From assembly GCA_910587275.1 (NCBI GenBank), contig CAJUMD010000011.1, positions 1 to 49,109 of the forward strand: 49,109 bases of DNA, written 5' to 3'. The position numbers and the translations under genes were made by a program. Below are positions 8,529 to 17,345 of this stretch, piece by piece. Source of the stretch: an uncultured Kineothrix sp. GTDB taxonomy: Bacteria; Bacillota; Clostridia; Lachnospirales; Lachnospiraceae. The notes beneath the pieces are model-generated. The model did no database searches and was not told the DNA's origin. It saw only the letters and a program-made list of their open reading frames with translations. Each line of letters starts with the position of its first letter. Position 1 is the stretch's first letter.

Positions 8529-9746
8529 ATGGAGAAACCGGCAATATGCGGCGGGACGCCCGTCAGGGATACGAAAATCTTTTACGGGCACCAGTATATT
8601 GATGAAGCGGATGTGCAGGCGGTGGTGGAGGTACTAAGGAACGGCGATCTGACCTGCGGACCGAAAATCGGGGAATTGGAACGGAAACTTTGTGCCATTA
8701 CGGGGGCAGAATATGCGGTGGTTTGCAGCAACGGAACGGCGGCGCTGCATATCGCCTGTCTGGCGGCAGGGGTTGGCAGCGGCGACGAGGTGATTACCAC
8801 ACCGGTTACGTTTGCGGCTTCGGCAAACTGCGCCCTGTACTGCGGAGCGAAGCCGGTATTTGCCGACATCAACGGGGAAACCTACAACATCGACCCGAAA
8901 GAAGTGGAAGCCCATGTGACGGAACGGACAAAAGCGGTGGTGGCGGTGGACTACACCGGACAGTCGGTGGAGGAGGACGAGCTTTTGGACATCTGCCGCA
9001 GGCACGGGTTGGTTTTGATTGAGGACGGCGCCCATGTGATCGGGACGAAATATAAAGGAAGGGCGAACGGCTCCATTGCGGATATGACCACATTCAGTTT
9101 CCATCCGGTGAAAACCGTTACCGGCGGGGAAGGCGGTGCAGTGCTGACCAACAGTAAGGATTATTACGAAAAGCTGCTGCTCTGCCGTTCCCATGGAATT
9201 ACGAGGAACGCAGACCTGATGGAGCACGAGCCGGAAGGAAGCTGGTATTATGAGCAGGTAGCCCTTGGCTATAATTACCGCATGACGGATATCCAGGCGG
9301 CGCTCTTAATCAGCCAGTTGGACAAACTGCCCATGTTTTCGGCGCGGAGGAAGGAAATTGTGGCGCGCTATAACGAAGCGTTCGGCGCGCTGCCCCAAAT
9401 CACGCTCCAAAAAGAGATTCCCGAATCGGATACCACAAGACACCTGTATATCCTGCGTATCGTGCCGGAGAAGTTAACGATTGGAAGACGGCAGTTTTTT
9501 GATGCCCTCGCGGCGGAGAATGTGTGCTGTAACGTGCATTATATTCCAACCTATTACTTCCCGTATTATGAGCGTCTCGGCTATCGGAAGGGAATCTGTC
9601 CGAAGGCGGAGAAATTGTACGGGGAAATGATTACTCTGCCGCTTTATTACGGTATGACGGATCAGGATGTGGAAGACGTTATTCATGCCGTAACGAAGAT
9701 TGCCCGGTATTACGGGGTGGAGGAAAGCGGAAATCATGAAACTTAG
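8529..9746 (+). CDS. pseC: UDP-4-amino-4,6-dideoxy-N-acetyl-beta-L-altrosamine transaminase, PseC
   Basis: 405 residues, DegT/DnrJ/EryC1/StrS aminotransferase fold. It converts the PseB product to the 4-amino sugar using PLP and glutamate. The PLP lysine is K195 in FSFHPVKTVTGGEGG; the pyridine-binding Asp is in LIEDGAHVIG; CSNGTAALH holds the phosphate. The N-terminal pattern KPAICGGTPVRDTKIFYGHQ and adjacency to pseB (25-base gap) identify it as PseC rather than another DegT member. The next step would normally be acetylation of the new amine by PseH, which is not found next to it. Confidence 0.95.
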   Translation: MEKPAICGGTPVRDTKIFYGHQYIDEADVQAVVEVLRNGDLTCGPKIGELERKLCAITGAEYAVVCSNGTAALHIACLAAGVGSGDEVITTPVTFAASANCALYCGAKPVFADINGETYNIDPKEVEAHVTERTKAVVAVDYTGQSVEEDELLDICRRHGLVLIEDGAHVIGTKYKGRANGSIADMTTFSFHPVKTVTGGEGGAVLTNSKDYYEKLLLCRSHGITRNADLMEHEPEGSWYYEQVALGYNYRMTDIQAALLISQLDKLPMFSARRKEIVARYNEAFGALPQITLQKEIPESDTTRHLYILRIVPEKLTIGRRQFFDALAAENVCCNVHYIPTYYFPYYERLGYRKGICPKAEKLYGEMITLPLYYGMTDQDVEDVIHAVTKIARYYGVEESGNHET

Positions 9747-10764
9747 TATTATCGTACCCGTTTATAACATGGCTGCGGACGGAAAACTGGAATATTGTCT
9801 TGAGTCGCTGGTAAACCAAACCATAGCGGATTATGAAATTATTGCTGTGGACGATTGTTCCACGGATGAATCCCTTTCCGTCTTAAAGCAGTATGAAAGC
9901 CGTTTTCCGGGTAAATTCCATGCGGTGCATTCGGAAGTAAACAAGCATCAGGGCGGGGCGAAAAATATCGGGCTGCGGCTGGCAAAAGGGGACTGGATTG
10001 GGTTTATCGACAGCGACGACTGGATTACTCCTGATATGTATGAACGGCTGGTGACGCGGGCGGAAGAAACGGGCGCTGACCTTGCCGGGTGCGATTACAG
10101 CCTGACGGGCGAGCATTCCATGAAAGTGGGCCAGGTGGTTCCCAACAATAAAAAGGAACAGGCAGGGATATTGGATACGGAGAAACGGCGCAGCCTGATT
10201 TTGGACGGCGGCAGTCTTGTAGTAAAGATTTTCCGGCGTTCCATGATATTGGAGCACGGGCTTTGGTTCCCGGAAAATATTTTTTACGAGGATAATGCGC
10301 TGGGCAATTCTTACCTGCTTTTGGCGAACCGGTTTGAATATTTGGAAGAACCGTTGTACTATTATTACCAGCATGAGGAATCCACGGTCCATACCGTTTC
10401 ACCGAAACGGTGTGAGGATCGTATGGAGGCGGGACGGCTGATGCTGGAGGAAGCAAAACGGCACGGGTTTTACGACACTTATCTGCCGGAACTGGAATAC
10501 AGTTTTACGCTTTTATTTTATGTGAATACGTTGTTTACTTATATGGCGGGGGTGGACGGTACGAAGTATGGTTTCGTGAAAGCCATGGGGAAGGAAATGA
10601 AGCGGACATTTCCCGGTTTTGAGCAGAATCCTTATTACCGGGAGCGTACCCATGCGGAGGAAAAGAAACTGATACGGATGCAGCAGCGGTCCACGCTTTT
10701 TTTCATGCTGTATTATAAACTGCTTTGGGCGTACCGGAATTGGCGGAAAGCACATAAGGGATGA
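9736..10764 (+). CDS. GT2 family glycosyltransferase inside the pse operon
   Basis: 342 residues, starting MKLSIIVPVYNMAADGKLEYCL. The ATG at 9736 overlaps the end of pseC by 11 bases, with GGAAAGCGGAAA just upstream, so translation is probably coupled. GT2 motifs are D39-D40-C-S, QGGAKNIGLRLAKGDW and D92-S-D94-D95-W; the C-terminal helical part ends in basic WAYRNWRKAHKG. It resembles the GT2 at 2983 in architecture but is only distantly similar. Embedded between pseC and the pseG fusion, it probably builds the glycan that carries or neighbours Pse. A role as the Pse transferase is less likely, since GT2 enzymes normally use UDP or GDP donors and not CMP donors. Confidence 0.88.
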   Translation: MKLSIIVPVYNMAADGKLEYCLESLVNQTIADYEIIAVDDCSTDESLSVLKQYESRFPGKFHAVHSEVNKHQGGAKNIGLRLAKGDWIGFIDSDDWITPDMYERLVTRAEETGADLAGCDYSLTGEHSMKVGQVVPNNKKEQAGILDTEKRRSLILDGGSLVVKIFRRSMILEHGLWFPENIFYEDNALGNSYLLLANRFEYLEEPLYYYYQHEESTVHTVSPKRCEDRMEAGRLMLEEAKRHGFYDTYLPELEYSFTLLFYVNTLFTYMAGVDGTKYGFVKAMGKEMKRTFPGFEQNPYYRERTHAEEKKLIRMQQRSTLFFMLYYKLLWAYRNWRKAHKG

Positions 10765-10783
10765 CGGCGGGAGGATACCGGAT

Positions 10784-13087
10784 ATGGACAGCGGAAGCGG
10801 AAAAAGAAGGAAAAATGAAATCGGAAGCATTTACGAAATCGACCCGGCATCCGTCAGACCGGAAGGTGCGGAAGATGTGAAGGAGCCTTTCCTTGCCCAA
10901 ACGGCAAAATATGGCAGAAAGAACTGCGTTTATACGGCATCGTGCAGGGAAGCCATTGCGCTGGCGTTAAGGAGCCTGGGGCAGCAAAGACCGGGATTGG
11001 CGAAAAAGTGCCTTTTGCCAGCCTATATGTGCGATACGGTTTTTTTCCCTTTTGGGCGGGAAGGGTGGGAATTGCATTTTTACCATGTGAATAGAGCGCT
11101 GGAGGCGGAGGAAGGGGAACTGCGCCGCAGAATGGAACAGGTCAGACCGGATCTGCTTTTTATCCATCCCTATTACGGGGTGGATACATGGAAGCCGATG
11201 CGGTCTTTGCTTGCATCATGGAGGGAACAGGGCATCTGCATTATGGAAGATGTGACCCAGTCGTATTATTTGGACGGCGCCGGAGCGGAAGCGGATTATA
11301 TCGTGGGGAGCCTGCGGAAATGGTATCCGGTGCCGGACGGCGGTTTCGTGGTTTCGGACCTCGGGCTTTGGGAAGGCACGCTGGAGGATGCAGAAGACTA
11401 TGCCGGTATCCGGCTGGAAATCCAAATGGGGAAGTGGGAATATTTATACGGTTTGGGGAACGCGGAGGAAGAAAGGGAGAAAAAGGCGGAATATTTGAAA
11501 AGAAACCGCGAGATGGAGGAAGAACTTGATTGTTATGCCGGGGTGAGGGGCATGTCGAAGGAAACGGCATGGATACTTGGGGGAGCGGACCCAAAGACAG
11601 ACTGCAATACTGACCAAAAGGGAGAGCGGAAAACAGAAGAAACGGCAAAACTGCGCAGGATGGATAATTACGCTTTTTTGGACCAAAGGCTGCGGGGAAA
11701 CACGCAGTTTGTTCCGGTTCTTGATTATGCGGAAGGCGCAGCGCCGCTGTATTTTCCCATTTATGCCAAAGACCGGGACGGGCTCCAGCATTTTTTGGGG
11801 GCGCGGGGTATCTATGCCCCCGTGCTTTGGCTGACGGGGAAAGAAAATGCGGATTGCCTGTCGAAAGATGAAAGATATATCTTTGGGCATCTTTTGGCGC
11901 TTCCCATGGATCAAAGGTACGGAAAGGAAGAAATGGGACGTATCGTGGAAGTGCTGGAGGAGTATGAATCCCGGACGGGAGCGGGTGCTTTACGGGACGG
12001 CGCTTCCGTCCGGGCGGAGTGCGGGCAGCTTGTGGGGATCCGTGCGGATGCCAACGCTACGGTGGCGACGGGGCATATCATGCGCTGCATCACGATTGCA
12101 CGGCAGGTGAAGCAAATGGGCGGGCGTGTCCTCTTTTTTACGGCGGACGAATACGCTGTGGGACTTTTGGAACAGGCGGGGATGGAGCATGTCTGTCTCC
12201 ATACGCAGTGGGACCGGATGGAAGGGGAAATCCCGCAGTTGCGTAAGGAGCTGGAACAGGCGGGATGCAGGAAACTGTTCGTGGATTCTTACCGGGCGGA
12301 TGCCGCTTATTTTGCCGGATTGGCGGATTTGTGCAGGCTGGCATATATCGACGATTGTTTTGAAGACGTTTATCCGGTAAACCTCCTGATTAATTACAAT
12401 GCATACCATGTGCGGTTCCCTTATGCGGAAACCTATGGGCAACGGTATGGGGGAAAGACAAGGCTGCTGCTTGGAACCTCTTATGTGCCGCTGCGGCAGG
12501 AATTTTGGAAACAGGGGGACGTGGAGACACCGGAAATACAGGAAACGGAAGATGGGGCCCCCTTTCATGTCTTATTAAGTTCCGGCGGCGGGGACCGCTG
12601 CGATGCCCTTGCGGGAATCCTGGAGGAAGCGGTAAAGGACGGGGAACTGTCACAGGCAGTGTTCCATGTGGTAATCGGGAAATTCCACAGCCGGGCAGGG
12701 GAATTGGAAGACTTGGCAGGACGTTATCCCGGAATCCTTCTGCACCGGGAAGTCAGCGACATGGCGGGGCTGATGCGCCGGTGTGCCGCGGCGGTTTCGG
12801 CAGCAGGGACGATGCTGTTTGAATTAAGCGCCATGCAGGTACCTTCCGTCTTCTTTGTCAGTGCGGATAACCAGCAGTACGACAGCAGCTTTTTCGCGCA
12901 GGGGGAACGGATGCTGTTTGCGGGGGATATCCGGGCGGACCGGCAGGGCTGTATCGGAAATATCCTTAAGAACCTGAAAAAACTGCGGACGGATACGGGG
13001 CTGCGGCAGCGCATGAAAGCGGCGCTGCGTCAGGTGACGGACGGCAGGGGGGCGCAGCGGATTGCGCAGGCAATCCTGGAGCTTTAG
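10784..13087 (+). CDS. pseG: Fusion: DegT-like PLP aminotransferase domain with PseG nucleotidase
   Basis: 767 residues in two parts. Residues about 1-395 are a DegT/DnrJ-type PLP fold with TASCREAIALAL, LLPAYMCDTVF, D156 in IMEDVTQSYY and a candidate PLP lysine K179 in SLRKWYPVPDGGF, so it may be active. Residues about 412-767 are PseG, the UDP-2,4-diacetamido-2,4,6-trideoxy-beta-L-altropyranose hydrolase that removes UDP: IRADANATVATGHIMRC with catalytic H431, FVDSYRADAAYF, LLSSGGGDRCDA, and SAAGTMLFELSAMQVPS. Stand-alone PseG is about 270-370 residues, so the fusion is about double length. The joint region carries no stop or frameshift. The aminotransferase domain is distinct from PseC; its substrate is unknown. 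Confidence 0.9.
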   Translation: MDSGSGKRRKNEIGSIYEIDPASVRPEGAEDVKEPFLAQTAKYGRKNCVYTASCREAIALALRSLGQQRPGLAKKCLLPAYMCDTVFFPFGREGWELHFYHVNRALEAEEGELRRRMEQVRPDLLFIHPYYGVDTWKPMRSLLASWREQGICIMEDVTQSYYLDGAGAEADYIVGSLRKWYPVPDGGFVVSDLGLWEGTLEDAEDYAGIRLEIQMGKWEYLYGLGNAEEEREKKAEYLKRNREMEEELDCYAGVRGMSKETAWILGGADPKTDCNTDQKGERKTEETAKLRRMDNYAFLDQRLRGNTQFVPVLDYAEGAAPLYFPIYAKDRDGLQHFLGARGIYAPVLWLTGKENADCLSKDERYIFGHLLALPMDQRYGKEEMGRIVEVLEEYESRTGAGALRDGASVRAECGQLVGIRADANATVATGHIMRCITIARQVKQMGGRVLFFTADEYAVGLLEQAGMEHVCLHTQWDRMEGEIPQLRKELEQAGCRKLFVDSYRADAAYFAGLADLCRLAYIDDCFEDVYPVNLLINYNAYHVRFPYAETYGQRYGGKTRLLLGTSYVPLRQEFWKQGDVETPEIQETEDGAPFHVLLSSGGGDRCDALAGILEEAVKDGELSQAVFHVVIGKFHSRAGELEDLAGRYPGILLHREVSDMAGLMRRCAAAVSAAGTMLFELSAMQVPSVFFVSADNQQYDSSFFAQGERMLFAGDIRADRQGCIGNILKNLKKLRTDTGLRQRMKAALRQVTDGRGAQRIAQAILEL

Positions 13088-13127
13088 CGTGTTTGGAATA
13101 CAAGCGTAAAAAGGAGGAAGCAGGAAC

Positions 13128-13823
13128 ATGGATACCATAGCAATCATAACGGCAAGGGGGAACAGTAAGAGGATACCGGGCAAGAATAAGAGGGATTTCC
13201 TTGGAAAGCCCATTATCTGTTATTCCATAGAGGCGGCGCTTTCTTCCGGTTTGTTCGGGGAAGTCATGGTGTCCACGGACGATGCGGAGATCGCCCGGAT
13301 TGCCCGGGAAGCGGGGGCAGCGGTGCCGTTTCTGCGCAGTGATGCCGCTTCCGATGACTACGCTACCACGGACGACGTGCTGATGGAGGTGCTGGGGGAA
13401 TATGAAAAGCGCGGCAGGAAGTTTGACTACATGGCGTGCATATATCCTACCGCGCCTTTCGTCACGGCGGAAAAATTGAAGGCGGCAATGGAGCTGCTGC
13501 GCAGGGAGGATGCATCGGGCGTGATGCCGGTGGTATCGTTCTCTTTCCCGCCCCAAAGGGGAATGGCGGTCAGGGACGGCAGGTTAAGGTACTGTTATCC
13601 GGAAAATGCCATGAAGCGTTCCCAGGATTTGGAAACCATTTACCATGACTGCGGACAGTTTTACTGTTACCATGTGGAGCGGTATCTTGCGTGCAGGGGG
13701 GACCTGCCGGACGGGTATGTCCCTTTGGTGGTATCCGAAATGGAAGTGCAGGACATCGATAACCTTTCGGACTGGAAAATCGCGGAAATAAAATACCGGA
13801 TGATGCGGGAAGGGGAAAATTAG
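13128..13823 (+). CDS. pseF: Pseudaminic acid cytidylyltransferase, PseF
   Basis: 231 residues, normal length for the CMP-sugar synthetase family. It activates Pse with CTP to CMP-Pse. The CTP-binding N-terminus reads IITARGNSKRIPGKN (residues 6-20), followed by STDDAEIARIA and YPTAPFVTAEKLK; MEVQDIDNLSDWKIAEIKY near the C-terminus holds the family's Asp ligands. The FPPQRGM and DCGQFYCY stretches favour PseF over NeuA. AGGAGG lies about 13 bases before the ATG. It is placed between pseG and pseI as in other Pse clusters. Confidence 0.93.
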   Translation: MDTIAIITARGNSKRIPGKNKRDFLGKPIICYSIEAALSSGLFGEVMVSTDDAEIARIAREAGAAVPFLRSDAASDDYATTDDVLMEVLGEYEKRGRKFDYMACIYPTAPFVTAEKLKAAMELLRREDASGVMPVVSFSFPPQRGMAVRDGRLRYCYPENAMKRSQDLETIYHDCGQFYCYHVERYLACRGDLPDGYVPLVVSEMEVQDIDNLSDWKIAEIKYRMMREGEN

Positions 13824-13843
13824 AAAAAGGAAAGCGGAAAGGA

Positions 13844-14902
13844 ATGGAAATGGAAAAAAGAATAAAAATAGGGAACCGGTATCTTGGCGAAGGGGAAAGA
13901 ACGTTTATCGTGGCAGAAGTGTCCGCCAACCACCTGCAGGATTACCGCCGTGCGGAAGCGGTCATCCGGGCGGCAAAGGAGGCAGGGGCGGACGCGGTGA
14001 AACTGCAGACTTATACGCCGGATACGATTACGTTGGACTGTGACAATGAATATTTCCAAATTAAGCAGGGGACGATTTGGGACGGCACCACGTTTTATAA
14101 ACTGTACGAGGAAGCCTATACCCCGTGGGATTGGCAGCCGAAACTGATGAAGCTGGCAAATGAGCTGGGCATGGAATGTTTTTCCTCGCCGTTTGACTTT
14201 TCGGCAGTGGATTTTATGGAGGAAATGAAGATGCCTGCCTATAAAATCGCATCTTTTGAAATCCGTGATATCCCCCTGCTCCGTAAGGTCGCGGCGCTGG
14301 GAAAGCCCGTGATTATAGCCACCGGCATCGCGTATCTGGAAGACATTGAGCGGGCGCTGCGGGTATGCAGGGAAGAAGGCAACGGGCAGGTGGTTCTGTT
14401 AAAATGTACGTCTACTTATCCGACGCCTTATGAGGATATGAATATCAAAGTCATTCCCAATATGGCGGAAGTGTTCGGCTGCCTGACGGGACTGTCCGAC
14501 CACAGTATGGGAAGCTGCGTGGCGGTTGCCGGCGTGGCGCTGGGGGCTAAGATGGTGGAGAAGCATTTCACCCTGTCTAGGGCGGACGGGGGACCGGATG
14601 CGGCGTTTTCCATGGAACCGGAGGAATTCAAACGGATGGCGGACGAGATACGTACCGTGGAGAAAGCGTTGGGCGAGGTGACTTACCGGCTGACGGAACG
14701 GCAGGAAAAAAGCCGTGAGGAAGGACGTTCCCTGTTCGTGGTGGAAGATGTGGCGGCGGGGGAAACCTTTACGTCGGAAAATATCCGTTCCATCCGCCCG
14801 GCGTTTGGCATGGCGCCCATGTATTACGGGGAAATCCTTGGAAAAACGGCAAGGACGGATATTCCCAGGGGGACGCCGCTTAGCTGGGAACATGTGGAGT
14901 GA
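13844..14902 (+). CDS. pseI: Pseudaminic acid synthase, PseI (NeuB family)
   Basis: 352 residues. It condenses phosphoenolpyruvate with the 6-deoxy-AltdiNAc sugar released by PseG to give pseudaminic acid. The NeuB TIM barrel (about 1-280) shows FIVAEVSANH, AGADAVKLQTYTPDTIT, CFSSPFDFSAVDFM, KIASFE and VEKHFTL. A C-terminal SAF/antifreeze-like domain (about 293-352) contains EDVAAGETFTSENIRSIRP and ARTDIPRGTPLSWE, which covers the active site of the partner subunit. The pattern is of PseI and not NeuB or LegI. The ATP-grasp gene starts eight bases after its stop. Confidence 0.94.
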   Translation: MEMEKRIKIGNRYLGEGERTFIVAEVSANHLQDYRRAEAVIRAAKEAGADAVKLQTYTPDTITLDCDNEYFQIKQGTIWDGTTFYKLYEEAYTPWDWQPKLMKLANELGMECFSSPFDFSAVDFMEEMKMPAYKIASFEIRDIPLLRKVAALGKPVIIATGIAYLEDIERALRVCREEGNGQVVLLKCTSTYPTPYEDMNIKVIPNMAEVFGCLTGLSDHSMGSCVAVAGVALGAKMVEKHFTLSRADGGPDAAFSMEPEEFKRMADEIRTVEKALGEVTYRLTERQEKSREEGRSLFVVEDVAAGETFTSENIRSIRPAFGMAPMYYGEILGKTARTDIPRGTPLSWEHVE

Positions 14903-14909
14903 AAATAAG

Positions 14910-16151
14910 ATGAAGAAGAAATTAATGATGCTTGGCGCCAGCGCCTTACAGGTACCGGCAATAAAAAAAGCGAAGGAAATGGGTTACGAAATCATTCTTG
15001 TGGATTATGACGAACATGCGGTGGGTTTTCCGCTGGCGGACGTGAAGCTGGTGGTCAGTACGCTGGACCAGGAGGAAGTGTACCGCCAGGCATTAATCCA
15101 TAAGCCCGATGTGGTGATGACATCCACCAGCGACGGTCCGGTGCGGACGGCGGCGTACGTGAACGAAAAGCTGGGGAAGCAGCCGGATTTGTCTTACGCG
15201 GATTCCCTGTGCGCCACGATTAAGAGTCATATGCGCAACCGGCTGCGGGAGCGGCAGGTACCCATCCCGGAATATTATGCCGTATCGGATTTTGCGGAAT
15301 TTGAGGAAGCCGTCGGTAAATTCTGCGGAAACTGTATCGTCAAGCCTGCGGACAATGCGGGAAGCCGCGGCGTGGTGCTGATGGAAAACGGGAAGTGGGC
15401 AGGGACGGAAGACAAAGGGGAAGATAAAGAAGCAGGGGACATAAAAGAATTAAAGGAAATCTACGCATACAGCAAATCCCATTCCAGGAACGGGACGGTG
15501 ATGGTGGAGGAATTTATGCAGGGACCGGAGGTCAGCGTGGAAGCCATGACCGTGGAAGGAAAAACGCAGATTATCACCATTACCGATAAATATATTACGC
15601 CGCCCCCGTATTTTGTGGAGCTTGCCCATTGTGAACCAAGCCGTTTGGATGAGGACATGCAGGAGGGCATCCGGCAGGTTGCCCTGCAGGCGGTACAGGC
15701 GGTGGGGCTTAGAAACGGCCCTTCCCATACGGAAATCAAAGTGACGCCGGAGGGTCCTAAGGTGGTGGAGCTGGCGGCGCGGTTAGGGGGCGATTTCATT
15801 ACGTCCAGGCTGGTGCCGCTGTCCACGGGAGTGGATATGGTAGGCGCTTCCGTGGCGCTTGCCACGGGCGCGGAAGCGGATATCCGTCCGAAATGGAAGA
15901 AAGCGGCAGCCATTCACTTCCTTCCGGCAAAGGAAGGTATCATCCGCAGGATTTCCGTAGACGAAGAAATTTGGAAACTGAAAGGAATGGAAGATGTGGT
16001 CATTGATAAGAAAGCGGGGGACGAAGTACACGGAACCAAATCCAGCAATGACCGTTTGGGATATATCATTACCAGTGCGGATACCCCGGAAGAAGCCATG
16101 GAGGCGGGGGAGAAGGCGATGGGGTTTTTGACGGTGGAATGGGAAGGTTGA
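14910..16151 (+). CDS. ATP-grasp ligase beside pseI
   Basis: 413 residues, starting MKKKLMMLGASALQVPA at 14910 with GGAG about 10 bases upstream; an ATG at 14892 lies inside pseI and lacks a site. A PreATP-grasp domain (about 1-100), then an ATP-grasp fold: IVKPADNAGSRGV, VMVEEFMQGPEVSVEA, and metal ligands in GPSHTEIKVTPEGPKVVELAARLGGDF written across about residues 271-295. The C-terminal domain is of the biotin-carboxylase type. The family joins a carboxylate to an amine or thiol through an acyl phosphate. Position in a Pse operon that has no pseH suggests acylation of an amino sugar, or of Pse itself, but this is inference. Confidence 0.85.
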   Translation: MKKKLMMLGASALQVPAIKKAKEMGYEIILVDYDEHAVGFPLADVKLVVSTLDQEEVYRQALIHKPDVVMTSTSDGPVRTAAYVNEKLGKQPDLSYADSLCATIKSHMRNRLRERQVPIPEYYAVSDFAEFEEAVGKFCGNCIVKPADNAGSRGVVLMENGKWAGTEDKGEDKEAGDIKELKEIYAYSKSHSRNGTVMVEEFMQGPEVSVEAMTVEGKTQIITITDKYITPPPYFVELAHCEPSRLDEDMQEGIRQVALQAVQAVGLRNGPSHTEIKVTPEGPKVVELAARLGGDFITSRLVPLSTGVDMVGASVALATGAEADIRPKWKKAAAIHFLPAKEGIIRRISVDEEIWKLKGMEDVVIDKKAGDEVHGTKSSNDRLGYIITSADTPEEAMEAGEKAMGFLTVEWEG

Positions 16152-16223
16152 GGACCGGAGGGGACTTAAGAAGACTGGAATGGAAGAACAGAACCGGATG
16201 GGTCTGCCAAATGGAGGACAAGC

Positions 16224-17297
16224 ATGAAGGATAGAATCTACGTCTGCCACACCTACTACCATGTATATGTGGCATGTTTAAAGGAACTGAACCTTCCGGA
16301 AAGGGACAGGGGAAACGCGTCGCTGGTATTGAGCACCATGTCCAATGATTTCGGCGATTTAAAAAGCCGCGCCGAAGCCTGCGGGCTGTTTGAAGCCGTC
16401 TATATGTTTGAGGAAAAAGAAGACGTGAATTTCCCGGAAGTAATGAAATACCACGCAGACAGGGAGAACCTGTTCCTTAATATGCTGGCGCGGATGAAAT
16501 ACACGAAACTGTTGGGAAAAATGCAGCAGCCTTATGTCCCGGTGGATTTTAAACAGTATAAGGACATTTATGTTTTCTGCGATTCCGATCCCATCGGTTA
16601 TTATTTAAGCTATAAGAAAATCCGCTACCATGCGCTGGAGGACGGTTTGGACTGCATCAGCACTTACGATACGGCGAGGTATGACAACCGGGGGCATTTT
16701 AAGCTAAAAGCCTTTTTGGCATCCTTAAACCTGATTTTCATCCAAAACGGGTGGGCGAAGTACTGTGTGGACATGGAGGTCAACGACATATCGGTGCTTC
16801 CGTATCCCTGCCCGAAATATACCGAAAAGCCCAGAAAGGAGCTGGCGGAAGCGTTGGACCGGAAAGGGAAGGATATACTGGTCAACCTGTTTATTGCCGA
16901 TATGGAAGAAATCAAAAAGAAGCTGGAAAGGGGCGGAAAGAACAAAATCCTGCTGTTGACGGAACCGTTATGTGCGCCGGATGTCAGGGAGCGGATTTTC
17001 CGCGACTGCATTGAGCAGTATGGCAGGATAGACGGAGAGGAATCCGTGGTTTTGATTAAACCCCATCCCAGGGATGTGCTGGATTACCGGAAATTGTTCC
17101 CGGAAAATATAGTGCTGGACGGGAAATTTCCCATGGAGGTGTTAAACTATATCCCGGATTTACGCTTCCGGCGGGTCATATCGGTGTTTACGGTGGTTCA
17201 TGCCATCCGGTTTGCGGAGGAAATCATTTATCTTGGGGAGGACTTTATGGATCAGTATGAAGCGCCGGAGATGCACCGGCAGAATGAGCTGATTTAG
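16224..17297 (+). CDS. Sialyltransferase-like glycosyltransferase, candidate CMP-Pse transferase
   Basis: 357 residues, GT-B-like. Starts MKDRIYVCHTYYHVYVACLK, the N-terminal type seen in GT52-like enzymes. It carries both short motifs shared by bacterial sialyltransferase families GT38, GT52 and GT80: an acidic-acidic-Gly motif E139-D140-G141 in ALEDGLD and an HP motif H281-P282 in LIKPHPRD. These residues provide the general acid/base and CMP binding in characterised members. It follows pseF-pseI and the ATP-grasp gene, so CMP-Pse is the natural donor. Overall similarity to any one family is weak, so I cannot name the family firmly. No membrane segments or signal peptide. Confidence 0.7.
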   Translation: MKDRIYVCHTYYHVYVACLKELNLPERDRGNASLVLSTMSNDFGDLKSRAEACGLFEAVYMFEEKEDVNFPEVMKYHADRENLFLNMLARMKYTKLLGKMQQPYVPVDFKQYKDIYVFCDSDPIGYYLSYKKIRYHALEDGLDCISTYDTARYDNRGHFKLKAFLASLNLIFIQNGWAKYCVDMEVNDISVLPYPCPKYTEKPRKELAEALDRKGKDILVNLFIADMEEIKKKLERGGKNKILLLTEPLCAPDVRERIFRDCIEQYGRIDGEESVVLIKPHPRDVLDYRKLFPENIVLDGKFPMEVLNYIPDLRFRRVISVFTVVHAIRFAEEIIYLGEDFMDQYEAPEMHRQNELI

Positions 17298-17345
17298 CAG
17301 GACGGGCGGAAGCGTTGGAGAAAGCGGAAGGAGAACATACAGGGA

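Noticed and set aside
9736..10764. This GT2 as the Pse transferase
   Set aside because: It has the DxD-type metal site of UDP/GDP-dependent GT-A enzymes and no sialyltransferase motifs; the protein at 16224 fits better.
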